NCBI GenBank assembly: GCA_003150485.1
Contig: QALX01000008.1
Coordinates: 1-64,000, forward strand
Length of the DNA stretch: 64,000 nucleotides
Direction of reading: 5' to 3'
Origin: Clostridiales bacterium
Lineage (GTDB): Bacteria > Bacillota > Clostridia > Oscillospirales > Oscillospiraceae
Below the pieces are notes generated by a model. That model did no database searches and was not told the origin of the DNA. It was given only the letters and a program-made list of their open reading frames with translations. Numbering within the stretch: position 1 is the stretch's first letter; each line of letters starts with the position of its first letter. Positions 41,788 to 50,565 of the stretch are shown one piece after another. Position numbers and translations under genes: made by a program.

Positions 41788-43716
41788 ATGCTGGACAAGT
41801 TGTTTTCAGAAATTACAATCAATGGGAAGACGTTGAAGAATCGCTGCGTAGTGAATCCGCTTCTGACAAATTTCTGTGAGGAAGACGGCACATGTACCGA
41901 GCGCTTTGCCGCTTACCACGAGGCAAAGGCAAAGGGCGGCTTTGGCATGATCGTCACGGAAAACGTCGCGGTTACATCTGTGGCAAAGGGCTATCAATGG
42001 ATTCCGGGCCTCTGGAAAGAGGAGCACATCCCCGGCTTCAAGGCGATGACGGACCGGATTCATCAGTACGGTACCGTGGTGATTGCACAGCTGAATCATC
42101 CGGGCAGACAGGCCTCTGAGAAGTTCGCAAAGGCACAGTCCTGGGCGCCCTCTGCGATTCCCGATCCCTACCACAACCGGGAAATGCCTCATGAGATGAC
42201 CATTGAGGAGATCCACAAGACGGTGGCTGACTTCGGCGATGCGGCCAGAAGGGCGAAGGAAGCGGGCTTTGACGGAGTCGAGCTGCACGGGGCCCACGGC
42301 TACATGATCCCTCAGTTTTTGTCCCTGTACACCAATAAGCGCACGGATGAATACGGCGGCGATCTCTTCAACAGGATGAAATTCCTGATGGAAATCATCG
42401 CAGATGTGAGAGAAAAGTGCGGTGGCGACTTCATTTTGGGCTATCGCTTCTCCGCAGACGAGCGCGTGACCGGCGGCCTCACCATTGAGGACACCAAGGC
42501 GGTTGTGCCCTACCTGGACGAGGCAGGCGTTGACTATTTCAACGTGTCCATCGCCGTCAACGCCACCGATGACCAGATGATTCCCTCCATGTATTACAGA
42601 CATGGGTATCAGGCCGACTACGCCAAGGAGATTAAGGACATGACGGATAAGCCCGTTATCGTTGTCGGCAGGATCAATGACACCAGAATTGCGAACAGCC
42701 TGCTCCTGTCCGGGAAGGCGGACCTGATCGGCTTCGCAAGACAGTCCCTCACGGACCCCGAAACCCCCAACAAGGCACAGGCGGGACGGTTTGAAGAGAT
42801 CCGCAAATGTGTAGGCTGCCTCCACGGATGCGTAGATCATATTGACAACGGCTACCCCGCCTCCTGTGAGCTGAATCCCCTGGTGGGACATGAAAGCGAT
42901 CCGGAATATCAGACGGTAAAAACAGAGCAGCCCAAGAACGTTATGGTCATCGGCGCAGGCCCCGGCGGAATGCAGGCGGCCATTGCGGCGGCCGAGTGCG
43001 GACATCACGTCAAGGTCTATGACAGCGACCGCTGGGCAGGCGGACAGTACAGAATTGCCTCCATCCCTCCCGGAAAGGGCGAGATTGCAAGCTTCCTGTG
43101 CTGGCAGGTAAACGAGCTGAAGAAGCTGAATGTGCCGGTGATCCTGAACACAACCGTGACCAGGGAGATGGTGCTGGCGGAAAAGCCGGACGTGGTGATT
43201 GCGGCGACAGGCGTCACCCCCATCGTTCCGAAGAAGATTCCGGGTGTTGAGAATGCCAATGTTGTCCTGGGCCAGGATGTGCTGACCGGGGCGGCCAATA
43301 CCGGCGACCGCTGTGTGGTTGTAGGCGGCGGCCTGGTGGGCGTAGAGGTTGCCAATCACCTGGCGTCCCTCCTCAAGGATGTGACGGTGGTTGAAATGAG
43401 AGAGGGAATCGCCATGGACGAGTCCCCCGCACCGCGCAAGGACCTGCTGAGAGACCTGGCCAACAATGGGGCAAAGGCCTATACAGAGACTTCCGTGCAG
43501 GAGATTACCGATCATTCCGTGATCGTGTCCGGCAGGCACAACGAGGAAATTCCGGCAGATTCTGTGGTTCTCGCCATCGGCCGTGTTTCCAACACAGCCC
43601 TTGCGGATGCCCTTGCGGCAGAGGGCGTTGACGTGAGAGTGATCGGCGATGCAAAGCAGCCGGCGCTGGCAGGCGCGGCAATCAGAGAAGGCTATCTGCT
43701 GGGCCGTCACCTGTAA
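41788..43716 (+). CDS. NADH:flavin oxidoreductase of the 2,4-dienoyl-CoA reductase/BaiCD-BaiH class
   Basis: 642-aa flavoprotein. An N-terminal old-yellow-enzyme TIM barrel binds FMN (VIAQLNHPGRQASEKF; GFDGVELHGAHGYMIPQFLS; KADLIGFARQSLTDP). A [4Fe-4S] site has Cys341, Cys344, Cys348 and Cys360. The C-terminal FAD/NAD(P) domain has VMVIGAGPGGMQAAIAA and CVVVGGGLVGVEVANHL. Such enzymes reduce C=C bonds conjugated to carbonyls in enoates, bile acids, steroids or cinnamates. The neighbours (MFS, SnoaL, GPH) resemble the make-up of bai-type clusters but the real substrate is unknown. Full length, no defect. Confidence 0.92.
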   Translation: MLDKLFSEITINGKTLKNRCVVNPLLTNFCEEDGTCTERFAAYHEAKAKGGFGMIVTENVAVTSVAKGYQWIPGLWKEEHIPGFKAMTDRIHQYGTVVIAQLNHPGRQASEKFAKAQSWAPSAIPDPYHNREMPHEMTIEEIHKTVADFGDAARRAKEAGFDGVELHGAHGYMIPQFLSLYTNKRTDEYGGDLFNRMKFLMEIIADVREKCGGDFILGYRFSADERVTGGLTIEDTKAVVPYLDEAGVDYFNVSIAVNATDDQMIPSMYYRHGYQADYAKEIKDMTDKPVIVVGRINDTRIANSLLLSGKADLIGFARQSLTDPETPNKAQAGRFEEIRKCVGCLHGCVDHIDNGYPASCELNPLVGHESDPEYQTVKTEQPKNVMVIGAGPGGMQAAIAAAECGHHVKVYDSDRWAGGQYRIASIPPGKGEIASFLCWQVNELKKLNVPVILNTTVTREMVLAEKPDVVIAATGVTPIVPKKIPGVENANVVLGQDVLTGAANTGDRCVVVGGGLVGVEVANHLASLLKDVTVVEMREGIAMDESPAPRKDLLRDLANNGAKAYTETSVQEITDHSVIVSGRHNEEIPADSVVLAIGRVSNTALADALAAEGVDVRVIGDAKQPALAGAAIREGYLLGRHL

Positions 43717-43743
43717 GCTGATAGAGCATATTTGGAGGAGATT

Positions 43744-44958
43744 ATGAAAAGTAGAGGATTAGGTGTTGCAGTCACACTGATTTCATCATTTACCGCGTGG
43801 ATCTATTGCATTGCCGTGGTGGTGCTGGGTCTGATCTATCAGGCCTATCCGGGGCAGGAACATGTTGCGATTCTGATTTCAACTCTGCCCACCATCATGA
43901 TGATGATAGCGGCGTTTGCTTCCACCGTTATTCTGAGAGTGTTTAACAGAAAGCTGGTTGTGATTGTGAGCTTGGCCATCGCAATCGTGGCAGGTCTTCT
44001 GATTTTGCTGGTTGACATGCCGCTGATGGGCGTGGTGGTCTGTTCTACGCTGCTGGGTATTCCCGGCGGTACCATTGCATCCGCAAACCCCACCGTTCTG
44101 GCCATTGTCGCGCCGCCCGCCCTGAAGGATAAGGTGCTGGGATGGCACAACGCGCTTATGATGCTGGGCATGTCCATCTTCACCCTCCTGGGCGGCGTGT
44201 TTGCAGAGACCGGCCGTTTCCAGGACGGTTACAAGACGGTGCTGCTGCTGGTTCCTGTTTTGATTCTTGCGGTGCTGTTCTACCCCAATGTGGATAAGAA
44301 CAAGAACCTGGCCGCCGCTGCTGAGATGGAAGAAGCCAATCAGCAAACACAGGGCAAAGAGGCGTCTGGCGGAAAGTTCCCCAAGGTTGCAGTGGGAATG
44401 CTGCTGCTCTATCTGGTGGGCGCTGTTTTCTGGAACGCCTGGTTTATGAATTACTCCGACTACATTGTGAATGAAGCGCAGCTGGGAACGACCGCCATGG
44501 CCGGCGTGATCGGGTCTCTGTGCAGCATTGCAGGCACCATCTCCGGTTTCGTGGTGGCGTTCTGGATCAAGGCTACCAGGAAATTCAGCATGTCTCTCGC
44601 GTTCATTCTGTGCGGCGTATCTATGCTGCTGCCCCAGCTCACCCAGAGCGCCATCGGCTGCTATGCAGGCGGTATCCTGTGCCAGTTCTTCAACCTGATT
44701 GTGGTCTCCGGCCTGACGACCTACCTGGGCCTGGCCACGACAGGAAAGAACGCAACCACTGCCATGTCTCTGCTTGCCGGTATTGAGGGCTCCGGCGTGT
44801 TCCTCTGCGGCTATATTGTGCCGGTTGTGGGCAACCTCTTTGGCGGCGGCGCCGGAATGAACATTATGATCAGCGGCATCGTCCTCGTGGTAATCGGCGT
44901 AGCTGCATACTTCGTCATCAAGCCGACCCATGAGCTGGTCTACGGCGGCAAGAAGTGA
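43744..44958 (+). CDS. Major facilitator superfamily transporter, 12 TM
   Basis: 404 aa from the ATG behind GGAGGA; an in-frame TTG at 43732 lies on top of that SD. About twelve hydrophobic segments, for example LGVAVTLISSFTAWIYCIAV, ILISTLPTIMMMIAAFAST and VSLAIAIVAGLLILLVDMP. A hydrophilic central loop (DKNKNLAAAAEMEEANQQTQ) divides the two halves. It follows the flavoenzyme by 27 bases and is likely co-transcribed. BaiG-like bile-acid or organic-anion uptake is one option; sequence alone does not settle direction or substrate. Confidence 0.88.
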   Translation: MKSRGLGVAVTLISSFTAWIYCIAVVVLGLIYQAYPGQEHVAILISTLPTIMMMIAAFASTVILRVFNRKLVVIVSLAIAIVAGLLILLVDMPLMGVVVCSTLLGIPGGTIASANPTVLAIVAPPALKDKVLGWHNALMMLGMSIFTLLGGVFAETGRFQDGYKTVLLLVPVLILAVLFYPNVDKNKNLAAAAEMEEANQQTQGKEASGGKFPKVAVGMLLLYLVGAVFWNAWFMNYSDYIVNEAQLGTTAMAGVIGSLCSIAGTISGFVVAFWIKATRKFSMSLAFILCGVSMLLPQLTQSAIGCYAGGILCQFFNLIVVSGLTTYLGLATTGKNATTAMSLLAGIEGSGVFLCGYIVPVVGNLFGGGAGMNIMISGIVLVVIGVAAYFVIKPTHELVYGGKK

Positions 44959-45070
44959 GCGGAATCAACAAACGAAGCAGGATATTTGCCGGAAACGAGC
45001 AAAACAATCCGAATCATCTCATTGACAACCCCGCAAAGCGGGATAAAAGAATTATTTTGGAGGTATTACT

Positions 45071-45562
45071 ATGAATATGGAAAAAGAACTGCAGAGACTG
45101 ATTGACATCGAAGCGATTAAGGACCTGAAGAACCGGTATGCCAGAATGTGCAACGATAACCACAACTATGAGCTGATCGACACCATTTTCGCACCCAATG
45201 TCAAGTGGGAAGGTTCTCCCGACGATCCCTGGGGCTGTGCAGTGGGCAGAGAGGCATTCATCGAGCTGTTCAAGGGCTTCCAGAAGCAGATGGACGGCAG
45301 ATGCCTGGGCCACAACATCACCAACCCGATCATCACCTTTGACGACGATACCCACGCACACGGCCATTGGCATCTGTTCGGCGCCTTTAAGAGCGGCGCA
45401 GAGAGCAAGGGCGCCGGCGCCGGCTTCCTGGAACAGGGCTATTATGACGATGACTATGTGAAAATCGACGGCAAGTGGTACATCGAGACCCTGAGATTCA
45501 AGGACAACCTGGTTGCAGATCCTGCGAAGGGCTGGAAGGATGAACTGATTCAGGAATTCTAA
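45071..45562 (+). CDS. SnoaL/NTF2-fold protein, BaiE-like (putative dehydratase or isomerase)
   Basis: 163 aa, single SnoaL-like alpha+beta barrel. The N-terminal RLIDIEAIKDLKNRYARMC is the typical opening helix of the SnoaL_4 class that contains BaiE (bile-acid 7-alpha-dehydratase) and scytalone dehydratase. Tyr23 and Asp29 fall where BaiE has its Tyr/Asp pair, but the BaiE His and second Asp positions look unmatched. A different histidine cluster, THAHGHWHLFG, lines the barrel strand. Likely acts on the same small molecule as the flavoenzyme. Reaction not proven. SD GGAGGT. Confidence 0.8.
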   Translation: MNMEKELQRLIDIEAIKDLKNRYARMCNDNHNYELIDTIFAPNVKWEGSPDDPWGCAVGREAFIELFKGFQKQMDGRCLGHNITNPIITFDDDTHAHGHWHLFGAFKSGAESKGAGAGFLEQGYYDDDYVKIDGKWYIETLRFKDNLVADPAKGWKDELIQEF

Positions 45563-45628
45563 TTTGCAGAATTGCCTCACACGTCGGAACAGGGGAGATT
45601 GAGGATAACAATCTGTCCAAAACCGGAA

Positions 45629-45667
45629 TGGAGGCGCCTTCTGCAAGGGAGGCGCCTCTGTTTTTTG
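45629..45667 (+). terminator. Terminator after the SnoaL-like gene
   Basis: GAGGCGCC/GGCGCCTC stem (45631-45638 and 45651-45658) followed by TGTTTTTT. It lies immediately before the GPH symporter start. Confidence 0.8.
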
Positions 45668-45712
45668 AAAGCAGAAGGCTGAACAATGGGAAAGTGGGTA
45701 GAGGTTCGAGTT

Positions 45713-47128
45713 ATGGAAAAGAGGACGGACACAAAAAAGCTGCCTGTAAAGGACAAGGTCATTTATTCAGGCTGTATGGGCCTGGGCAATCTCCTTGCCT
45801 CAGTAGTCTTTGGATATTATCTTACTTATTTCTACACGGATGTAGTTGGACTTCCTGCCGTCATTGCGGGATTCATTTTGCTGGGGTCCAGATGCTTTGA
45901 CGCATTTACGGACTTCGCTATGGGCGTAACCATTGACAGAGTTACCCTGAAGAGCGGTAAGTACAGAGGCTGGCTGAAAATCGCAATCATTCCCATGTTT
46001 GTGGGCCTTCCCCTGGTGTTCCTGAACATACCCGGCGTAAGTATGAAGCTGAAAATTGTCTGGGCGATTCTGACCTACGGAAGCTACGGCGCGATTTTTA
46101 ACACCATGGCATACGTTCCGTCCTCGGCCCAGCTGGTTAATATGACTCAAAACGTGGAGGAGCGCGCGTCCATTATCGGAATCAAGGAAGTGTTCTATAA
46201 CATAGGCGTTGTACTGGTCTCATCCCTGTTCCTGCCGATGGTGGCACTCTTTGGCAACGGCAGCGAGAGCCGCGGATTCTTCTTTGCCGCTTTGGCTGTC
46301 GCCTCTGTCGCGATCGTTACGCAGATTGCGAATATTGTGATTCAGAAAAAGTATGAGTTGAATCAAGACGGTACCTCCCGGGTGCTGGGCCAGACGCCGG
46401 ATGGAGCAAAAAAAGAATCTCTGTTTGCTGAGTTTAAGTATCTGGTCAAGAATAAGCCCGCACTGCTTGTGATCGTAGGGATTCTTTTGATGAATATCCT
46501 GATGGCGGTAAAGGGCGGACTCATGATTTACCTGTTTAAGTACTATTTCATGAATGAAGCGTTCTATTCCGTTGCCATGGCCGGATTTACCGTGGCATCC
46601 ATTGTCGGCGCACTGCTGATACAGTGGTTTGTGCACCTGTTCCGGGACAGCAACCGTGCGTTCCTCTTTATCGCGGTCGTGAGCATTGCGCTGAACCTGT
46701 TGTTCTTCGTAATGTGTAAGTCGATGGGAACAGAGGAAGCGGGAGCGTCCATTCACTTTGGCGTGCTGTTTGCCGTGTTCCTCCTTTGCGGACTGTTTCA
46801 GGGAACGTATTACGGCCTTCCGAACCTGCTGGTTACCAATACGATTGACTACGGATATGCAAAGACCGGAAAAAATCAGACCGGGCTGATCTATGGATGC
46901 AATGCGCTGTCCATTTCCTTGGGTGCTGCCCTCGGCGGATTTGTCACAAGCCTGATTCTGTCTGGAATCCATTATGTGCCCAATGCCCAGCAGACTCCGT
47001 TCACTCTGAATGGAATGCTCATTGGCGCGATTGTGATCCCCGTGGTATTTATGGCAGTTCAGCTTGTACTGCACCTCTTCTACAAGATAAAAGATGGTCA
47101 GTATGCGAGAGTGGAGGGGGCGGAATAG
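45713..47128 (+). CDS. GPH-family (MFS_2) sodium-linked symporter
   Basis: About 471 aa from the ATG behind AGAGG; an upstream ATG at 45686 is also possible. Twelve TM segments. The GPH/MelB pattern is visible in IYSGCMGLGNLLASVVFGYY, the conserved RCFDAFTDFAMG (Asp-rich cation site), KSGKYRGWLK and the middle loop with FKYLVKNKPALLVIVG. The family imports glycosides, glucuronides and related compounds with Na+ or H+. It closes the island and may import a conjugated form of the substrate. Specificity is unknown. Confidence 0.88.
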   Translation: MEKRTDTKKLPVKDKVIYSGCMGLGNLLASVVFGYYLTYFYTDVVGLPAVIAGFILLGSRCFDAFTDFAMGVTIDRVTLKSGKYRGWLKIAIIPMFVGLPLVFLNIPGVSMKLKIVWAILTYGSYGAIFNTMAYVPSSAQLVNMTQNVEERASIIGIKEVFYNIGVVLVSSLFLPMVALFGNGSESRGFFFAALAVASVAIVTQIANIVIQKKYELNQDGTSRVLGQTPDGAKKESLFAEFKYLVKNKPALLVIVGILLMNILMAVKGGLMIYLFKYYFMNEAFYSVAMAGFTVASIVGALLIQWFVHLFRDSNRAFLFIAVVSIALNLLFFVMCKSMGTEEAGASIHFGVLFAVFLLCGLFQGTYYGLPNLLVTNTIDYGYAKTGKNQTGLIYGCNALSISLGAALGGFVTSLILSGIHYVPNAQQTPFTLNGMLIGAIVIPVVFMAVQLVLHLFYKIKDGQYARVEGAE

Positions 47129-47185
47129 CCTCAGCATAAATCTGCCCCATGAAACCTCTGTGCAAAAACAGGATAGCTGCTGCGA

Positions 47186-47221
47186 AATCTCCCGATTCCA
47201 TGTGAAGTCGGGAGGTTTCGG
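47186..47221 (+). terminator. Possible terminator after the symporter gene
   Basis: CTCCCGA/TCGGGAG stem with a 12-base loop and a GTTTCGG tail; a weak T-run lowers confidence. Confidence 0.45.
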
Positions 47222-47228
47222 CTAAACG

Positions 47229-47266
47229 AAAGGCCCCTGCTTCACTAGGAAGCGGGGGCCTTTTTC
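47229..47266 (-). terminator. Terminator after the aldolase-like gene
   Basis: AAAGGCCCCTGCTTC against GAAGCGGGGGCCTTT with a short loop, T-run on the plus side and TTTCG on the minus side. Probably bidirectional. Confidence 0.75.
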
Positions 47267-47280
47267 CATTCGTTTTAAAA

Positions 47281-48255
47281 TCAGTCCCGATCCAGCAGCA
47301 TCTGGTAAAAGGCGGCGTAGTTGGTGTCGTTGGCCTTGGTGGCGGCGATGGCGGTCCGGGGGTGCTGGTCCAGCAGGCCGGTGAGCATGTAGGGGATGTC
47401 GTAGCCCCAGACGCAGCCCTTCTGCTTCAGGGCCAGGATGTCCTTCTGGATGAACCGGAGCAGGGGGTCCAGCTGGTAGCGGGGGTTCTTCAGGAAGCCG
47501 ATCAGTCCTTCCAGGGCGCAGTTGCCGGCGCCCCGGCCCATGCCGCTGAGGGTGCCGTCCAGGTAGCTGACGCCGATGGACAGGGCCTCGATGGTGTTGG
47601 CAAAGGCGCACTGCTGGTTGTTGTGGGCGTGGATGCCGGTGGCCTTGCCGGCCTTGTCCATGACCTCCATGTAGACCGCGGCCAGACGGCGGATCTCCTC
47701 TGGGTATAGGGCGCCGTAGCTGTCCACCAGGTACACCGCCTGCACCGGCGAGTCGGCCAGAGCGTCCAGGGTGAACTTGATGTCGCTCTCCTTGCAGTTG
47801 GAGATGGCCATGATGTTGCAGGTGGTCTCATAGCCCTTGCGGTCCGCGTCCTCAATCATGGCCAGGGCCTCGGGGATGGTGTTGATGTAGGTGGCCACCC
47901 GGATCATGTCGATGGGGCTCTCATCCCGGGGGAGGATGTCAGTCTCGTAGTCGCAGCGGCCCACGTCCGCCATAACAGAGATCTTGGTGTGGGTGTCGTT
48001 GTCACCCACTATGGCGCGGATGTCGTCGTCGTTGCAGAACTTCCACTTGCCGAATTCCGCCGGGTTGAAGAGGGCCTTGGAGGCCTTATAGCCAAATTCC
48101 ATATAGTCCACACCGGCCTTCACGTTGGTCCGGTAGAGATCACGAATAAATTCATCGGTAAAGAAAAAGTCGTTGACCAGACCGCCGTCGCGGATGGTGG
48201 CGTCCAGCACGCGGACGTCGCTGCGCACGGAAAGCAAATTGCCCTTGAGTTCCAT
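47281..48255 (-). CDS. HMGL-like (DRE-TIM) aldolase-family protein
   Basis: 324 aa, TIM-barrel metal-dependent lyase related to 4-hydroxy-2-oxovalerate aldolase and HMG-CoA lyase. The metal/catalytic motif is VRVLDATIRDGGLVNDF, the barrel contains AVYLVDSYGALYPEEIRRL, and the metal-binding His pair is GIHAHNNQQCAFANT. The C-terminal SGMGRGAGNCALEGLIGFL is standard. No acetaldehyde dehydrogenase partner is present, so the substrate is uncertain. Its codon use matches the host core rather than the island next to it. Confidence 0.85.
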   Translation of the reverse strand: MELKGNLLSVRSDVRVLDATIRDGGLVNDFFFTDEFIRDLYRTNVKAGVDYMEFGYKASKALFNPAEFGKWKFCNDDDIRAIVGDNDTHTKISVMADVGRCDYETDILPRDESPIDMIRVATYINTIPEALAMIEDADRKGYETTCNIMAISNCKESDIKFTLDALADSPVQAVYLVDSYGALYPEEIRRLAAVYMEVMDKAGKATGIHAHNNQQCAFANTIEALSIGVSYLDGTLSGMGRGAGNCALEGLIGFLKNPRYQLDPLLRFIQKDILALKQKGCVWGYDIPYMLTGLLDQHPRTAIAATKANDTNYAAFYQMLLDRD

Positions 48256-48342
48256 AACTGTTTTCCTCCTTGAAAACTTTAACGCTTTTACCTGTAAAAT
48301 TATAACCCCGGGAAAACGGTTTGTACAGTGGAAAAACCAAGT

Positions 48343-49194
48343 TTAACGGGAAATTTCCTCTTTTTTCAGGGTCAGGTTGCGCCGCAGCACCGCCGGACCC
48401 CGCCAGGCGAAGGCCCGTTTGCCGTAAATTTCCCGAAATGTCCGGTTGGTGAGCCCCTCCAGATCGGACAGGGACAGGGAGGCCAGATAGGGCAGCGCCT
48501 GGGTTTCCCCGGCCAACTCGGGCAGGGGGGCGGCCAGGGCCTCCTGGTTGTAGGGGCAGGCCAGCTGGCAGCAGTCGCAGCCCCAGATCAGGGGATGGGC
48601 CTTCAGCAGCCCCTCCTCCTCCGGGGTGAGCGTCCCTTTTTTTTGGGTCAGGGCGGACAGGCAGCGGTCCGGGTCAAAGCCGGTGTCCCCCAAGGCCCCG
48701 GCGGGGCAGGCCCGGACGCAGGCTCCGCAGCCGGGACAGTCCGGCGCCGGGACAGGGGAGGAGCGCAGGGGCAAATCGGTGAGGATGGTCCCCAGGAAGA
48801 TCCAGCTGCCGTAGGGGGGCAGGATCACCAGTCCGTGACGGCCCAGCATCCCCAGGCCCGCCAGCCGGGCGCACTGACGCTCGTCCAACGGGGAGGCGTC
48901 GGCGCCCGGAACAAAGATGCGGCTGGGATAGGCCAGGGCCAGCTGTTCCGCCACGCCGGTCAGGCGGCGGAGAATCACCCGGTGGTAATCCTCTCCCCGG
49001 GCGTAGAGGGACAGGTTGCCGGGCGCCCCTTCCGGTCCGGTAAAATAGGGGAAGGCGGCCACCAATACCCCCGCCGGGTGGGGGCAGAGGGCTTCCCCTT
49101 TGGCCCAGGCCTCCGGCGAAAGGGACAGGTCCCCAAAGGCGCAGCAGCCCCAGCCCACGGCTCCCGCCTGAGAAAATAACCTTTGCAGATCCAC
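48343..49194 (-). CDS. queG: Epoxyqueuosine reductase-like Fe-S protein (QueG family)
   Basis: 283 aa from a GTG start behind GAGAGGGGG; the longer frame to 49287 has no SD. The N-terminal cobalamin-binding region is followed by two [4Fe-4S] clusters: CPGCGACVRACPAGAL and the pair CDCCQLACPYN. SRIFVPGADASPLDERQCA and LGMLGRHGLVILPPYGSWIFL match the QueG active-site region. QueG reduces epoxyqueuosine to queuosine in tRNA. Slightly short for QueG; a DUF1730/QueG-like variant is possible. Confidence 0.85.
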   Translation of the reverse strand: MDLQRLFSQAGAVGWGCCAFGDLSLSPEAWAKGEALCPHPAGVLVAAFPYFTGPEGAPGNLSLYARGEDYHRVILRRLTGVAEQLALAYPSRIFVPGADASPLDERQCARLAGLGMLGRHGLVILPPYGSWIFLGTILTDLPLRSSPVPAPDCPGCGACVRACPAGALGDTGFDPDRCLSALTQKKGTLTPEEEGLLKAHPLIWGCDCCQLACPYNQEALAAPLPELAGETQALPYLASLSLSDLEGLTNRTFREIYGKRAFAWRGPAVLRRNLTLKKEEISR

Positions 49195-49262
49195 AGTGTG
49201 CCCCCTCTCCCGTTTTGATGGCTCCAGTATATCAGGGCTGTGGAAAAAAGAAAAGAAAAAGG

Positions 49263-49297
49263 AGAAAGACCGATGACAATTGATCATCGGTCTTTTA
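49263..49297 (-). terminator. Terminator after tadA
   Basis: Stem AAAGACCGATGA/TCATCGGTCTTT around a short AT loop, T/A-rich on both sides. Confidence 0.75.
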
Positions 49298-49437
49298 AAG
49301 AAGGAAAATGAAAAAAACTACTAGCACTTGAAACCTGTCTCTTGATTTCGATGTTAGGATACCAGCGGTCTGTTACAGAAATTCATAGGAAAGTATTACA
49401 GAAATATTAAATGAAAAAATTTTTCTGGGACACAGCT

Positions 49438-49881
49438 TTAGAGCGCCGCAAAAAAACGCCGCAGCAGGGCTGCGCACTCCGCCTCCAGCACTCCGCCGTA
49501 GACCTGGGGCCGGTGGTTGAACCGCTCCTGGAACAGGGCGAGCACGCTGCCGCAGCACCCTGCCTTAGGGTTTTGCGCGCCGTACCAGACCCGGCGGATC
49601 CGGGCGTTGACCATGGCTCCGGCGCACATGGGACAGGGCTCCAGCGTTACGTACAGATCGCACCCCTCCAGCCGCCAGCTGCCCAGCGCGGCGCAGGCGG
49701 CCCGGATGGCCTCTACCTCGGCGTGGGCGGTGGCGTCGCCCCGGGCCTCCCGGCAGTTGCGGCCGGTTCCGATTACGGTCCCGTCCTGCACCACCACGCA
49801 GCCCACCGGAATGTCCCCCTGCTCTCCCGCCTCCTTGGCCAGGGCCAGGGCCATGGCCATGTACCGCTCCTCCTGGGTCAT
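49438..49881 (-). CDS. tadA: tRNA-specific adenosine deaminase
   Basis: Deaminates A34 to inosine in tRNAArg. 147 aa from the ATG behind GAGGAGG; the frame runs on upstream without a site. The zinc motif is THAHAEVEAIR-like (observed DATAHAEVEAIRAAC) and LEPCPMCAGAMVNARI. The end carries FNHRPQVYGGVLEAECAALL, a TadA-type helix. The usual ffs (SRP RNA) and dnaX neighbours were looked for and not seen. Confidence 0.95.
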   Translation of the reverse strand: MTQEERYMAMALALAKEAGEQGDIPVGCVVVQDGTVIGTGRNCREARGDATAHAEVEAIRAACAALGSWRLEGCDLYVTLEPCPMCAGAMVNARIRRVWYGAQNPKAGCCGSVLALFQERFNHRPQVYGGVLEAECAALLRRFFAAL

Positions 49882-50009
49882 CGCTCCCGCCTCCTCACGA
49901 AATTCTGACCACAGTGTACCGGAATTTCCCGGGAAAGACAAGGGGAATTCCGCGGGCGCTCATAAGTACCCCGGGAAGCGGCATAGATAGTGGAGAGGTG
50001 AAGCGACAT

Positions 50010-50558
50010 ATGATAGCGGTATTTTTTTTGGCACTGTCGGTGGCGGTGGACGCCTGCGCGGCAGCCATGTGCTGTGGATTGGAGACGCCGGGATTTCAGT
50101 TCCGGGATGGACTGCGGCTGGCCTGCTGGTTCGGGGCGTTCCAGACCGGCATGTCTTTGATCGGCGGGCTGGCGGGGGGCGAGCTCAACGAACACGTCCG
50201 CATGCTGGGGGCGGTGATCGCCTTCGGCCTGCTTCTGTACCTGGGCGGGGTACAGCTGCTCTCCGCCTTCCAGCCCCAGTCCTGCCGGACACTCTCCGGC
50301 CTGGAGCGGCGGAAGATCGCCGCCCTGGCCCTGGCCACCAGCTTGGATGCCCTGGCGGTGGGGGTGTCCCTGGCCTATCTGGCGGTGGGACTGGTGCCCG
50401 CGGCCCTGGTGATCGGGGCGGTGACCCTGCTCCTCACCCTTCTCAGCGCCCTGCTGGGCCGCCAGGGAGGACAGCGCTTCCACCGGGGCGCCTCCGCCTG
50501 CGGCGGGGCGGTCCTGATGCTGATCGGGACAAGAATCCTGGTGGAAGCGCTGGTCTGA
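50010..50558 (+). CDS. mntP: Putative manganese efflux pump MntP
   Basis: 182 aa, six predicted TM helices in two repeats of the MntP/DUF204 fold. The conserved Asp residues appear in ALSVAVDACAAAMCCGL and ALATSLDALAVGVSLAYL. ATG behind AGAGGTG; the open frame extends upstream but overlaps the tadA promoter region. It exports Mn2+ in other bacteria. No yybP-ykoY-type riboswitch is visible in the 130 bases before it, so the mode of control is unknown. Confidence 0.9.
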   Translation: MIAVFFLALSVAVDACAAAMCCGLETPGFQFRDGLRLACWFGAFQTGMSLIGGLAGGELNEHVRMLGAVIAFGLLLYLGGVQLLSAFQPQSCRTLSGLERRKIAALALATSLDALAVGVSLAYLAVGLVPAALVIGAVTLLLTLLSALLGRQGGQRFHRGASACGGAVLMLIGTRILVEALV

Positions 50559-50565
50559 CTGCAGG

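Noticed and set aside
45071..45562. Calling the SnoaL-like gene baiE
   Set aside because: Fold and N-terminal helix fit, but two of the four known BaiE active-site residues are not matched and the other bai genes are missing.
49298..49437. SRP RNA gene (ffs) beside tadA
   Set aside because: ffs often lies near tadA in Firmicutes, but no GGAA/GNAR-type hairpin core was seen; only a terminator and AT-rich sequence.
49882..50009. Manganese (yybP-ykoY) riboswitch before mntP
   Set aside because: The region is short and no aptamer-like paired elements were recognised.
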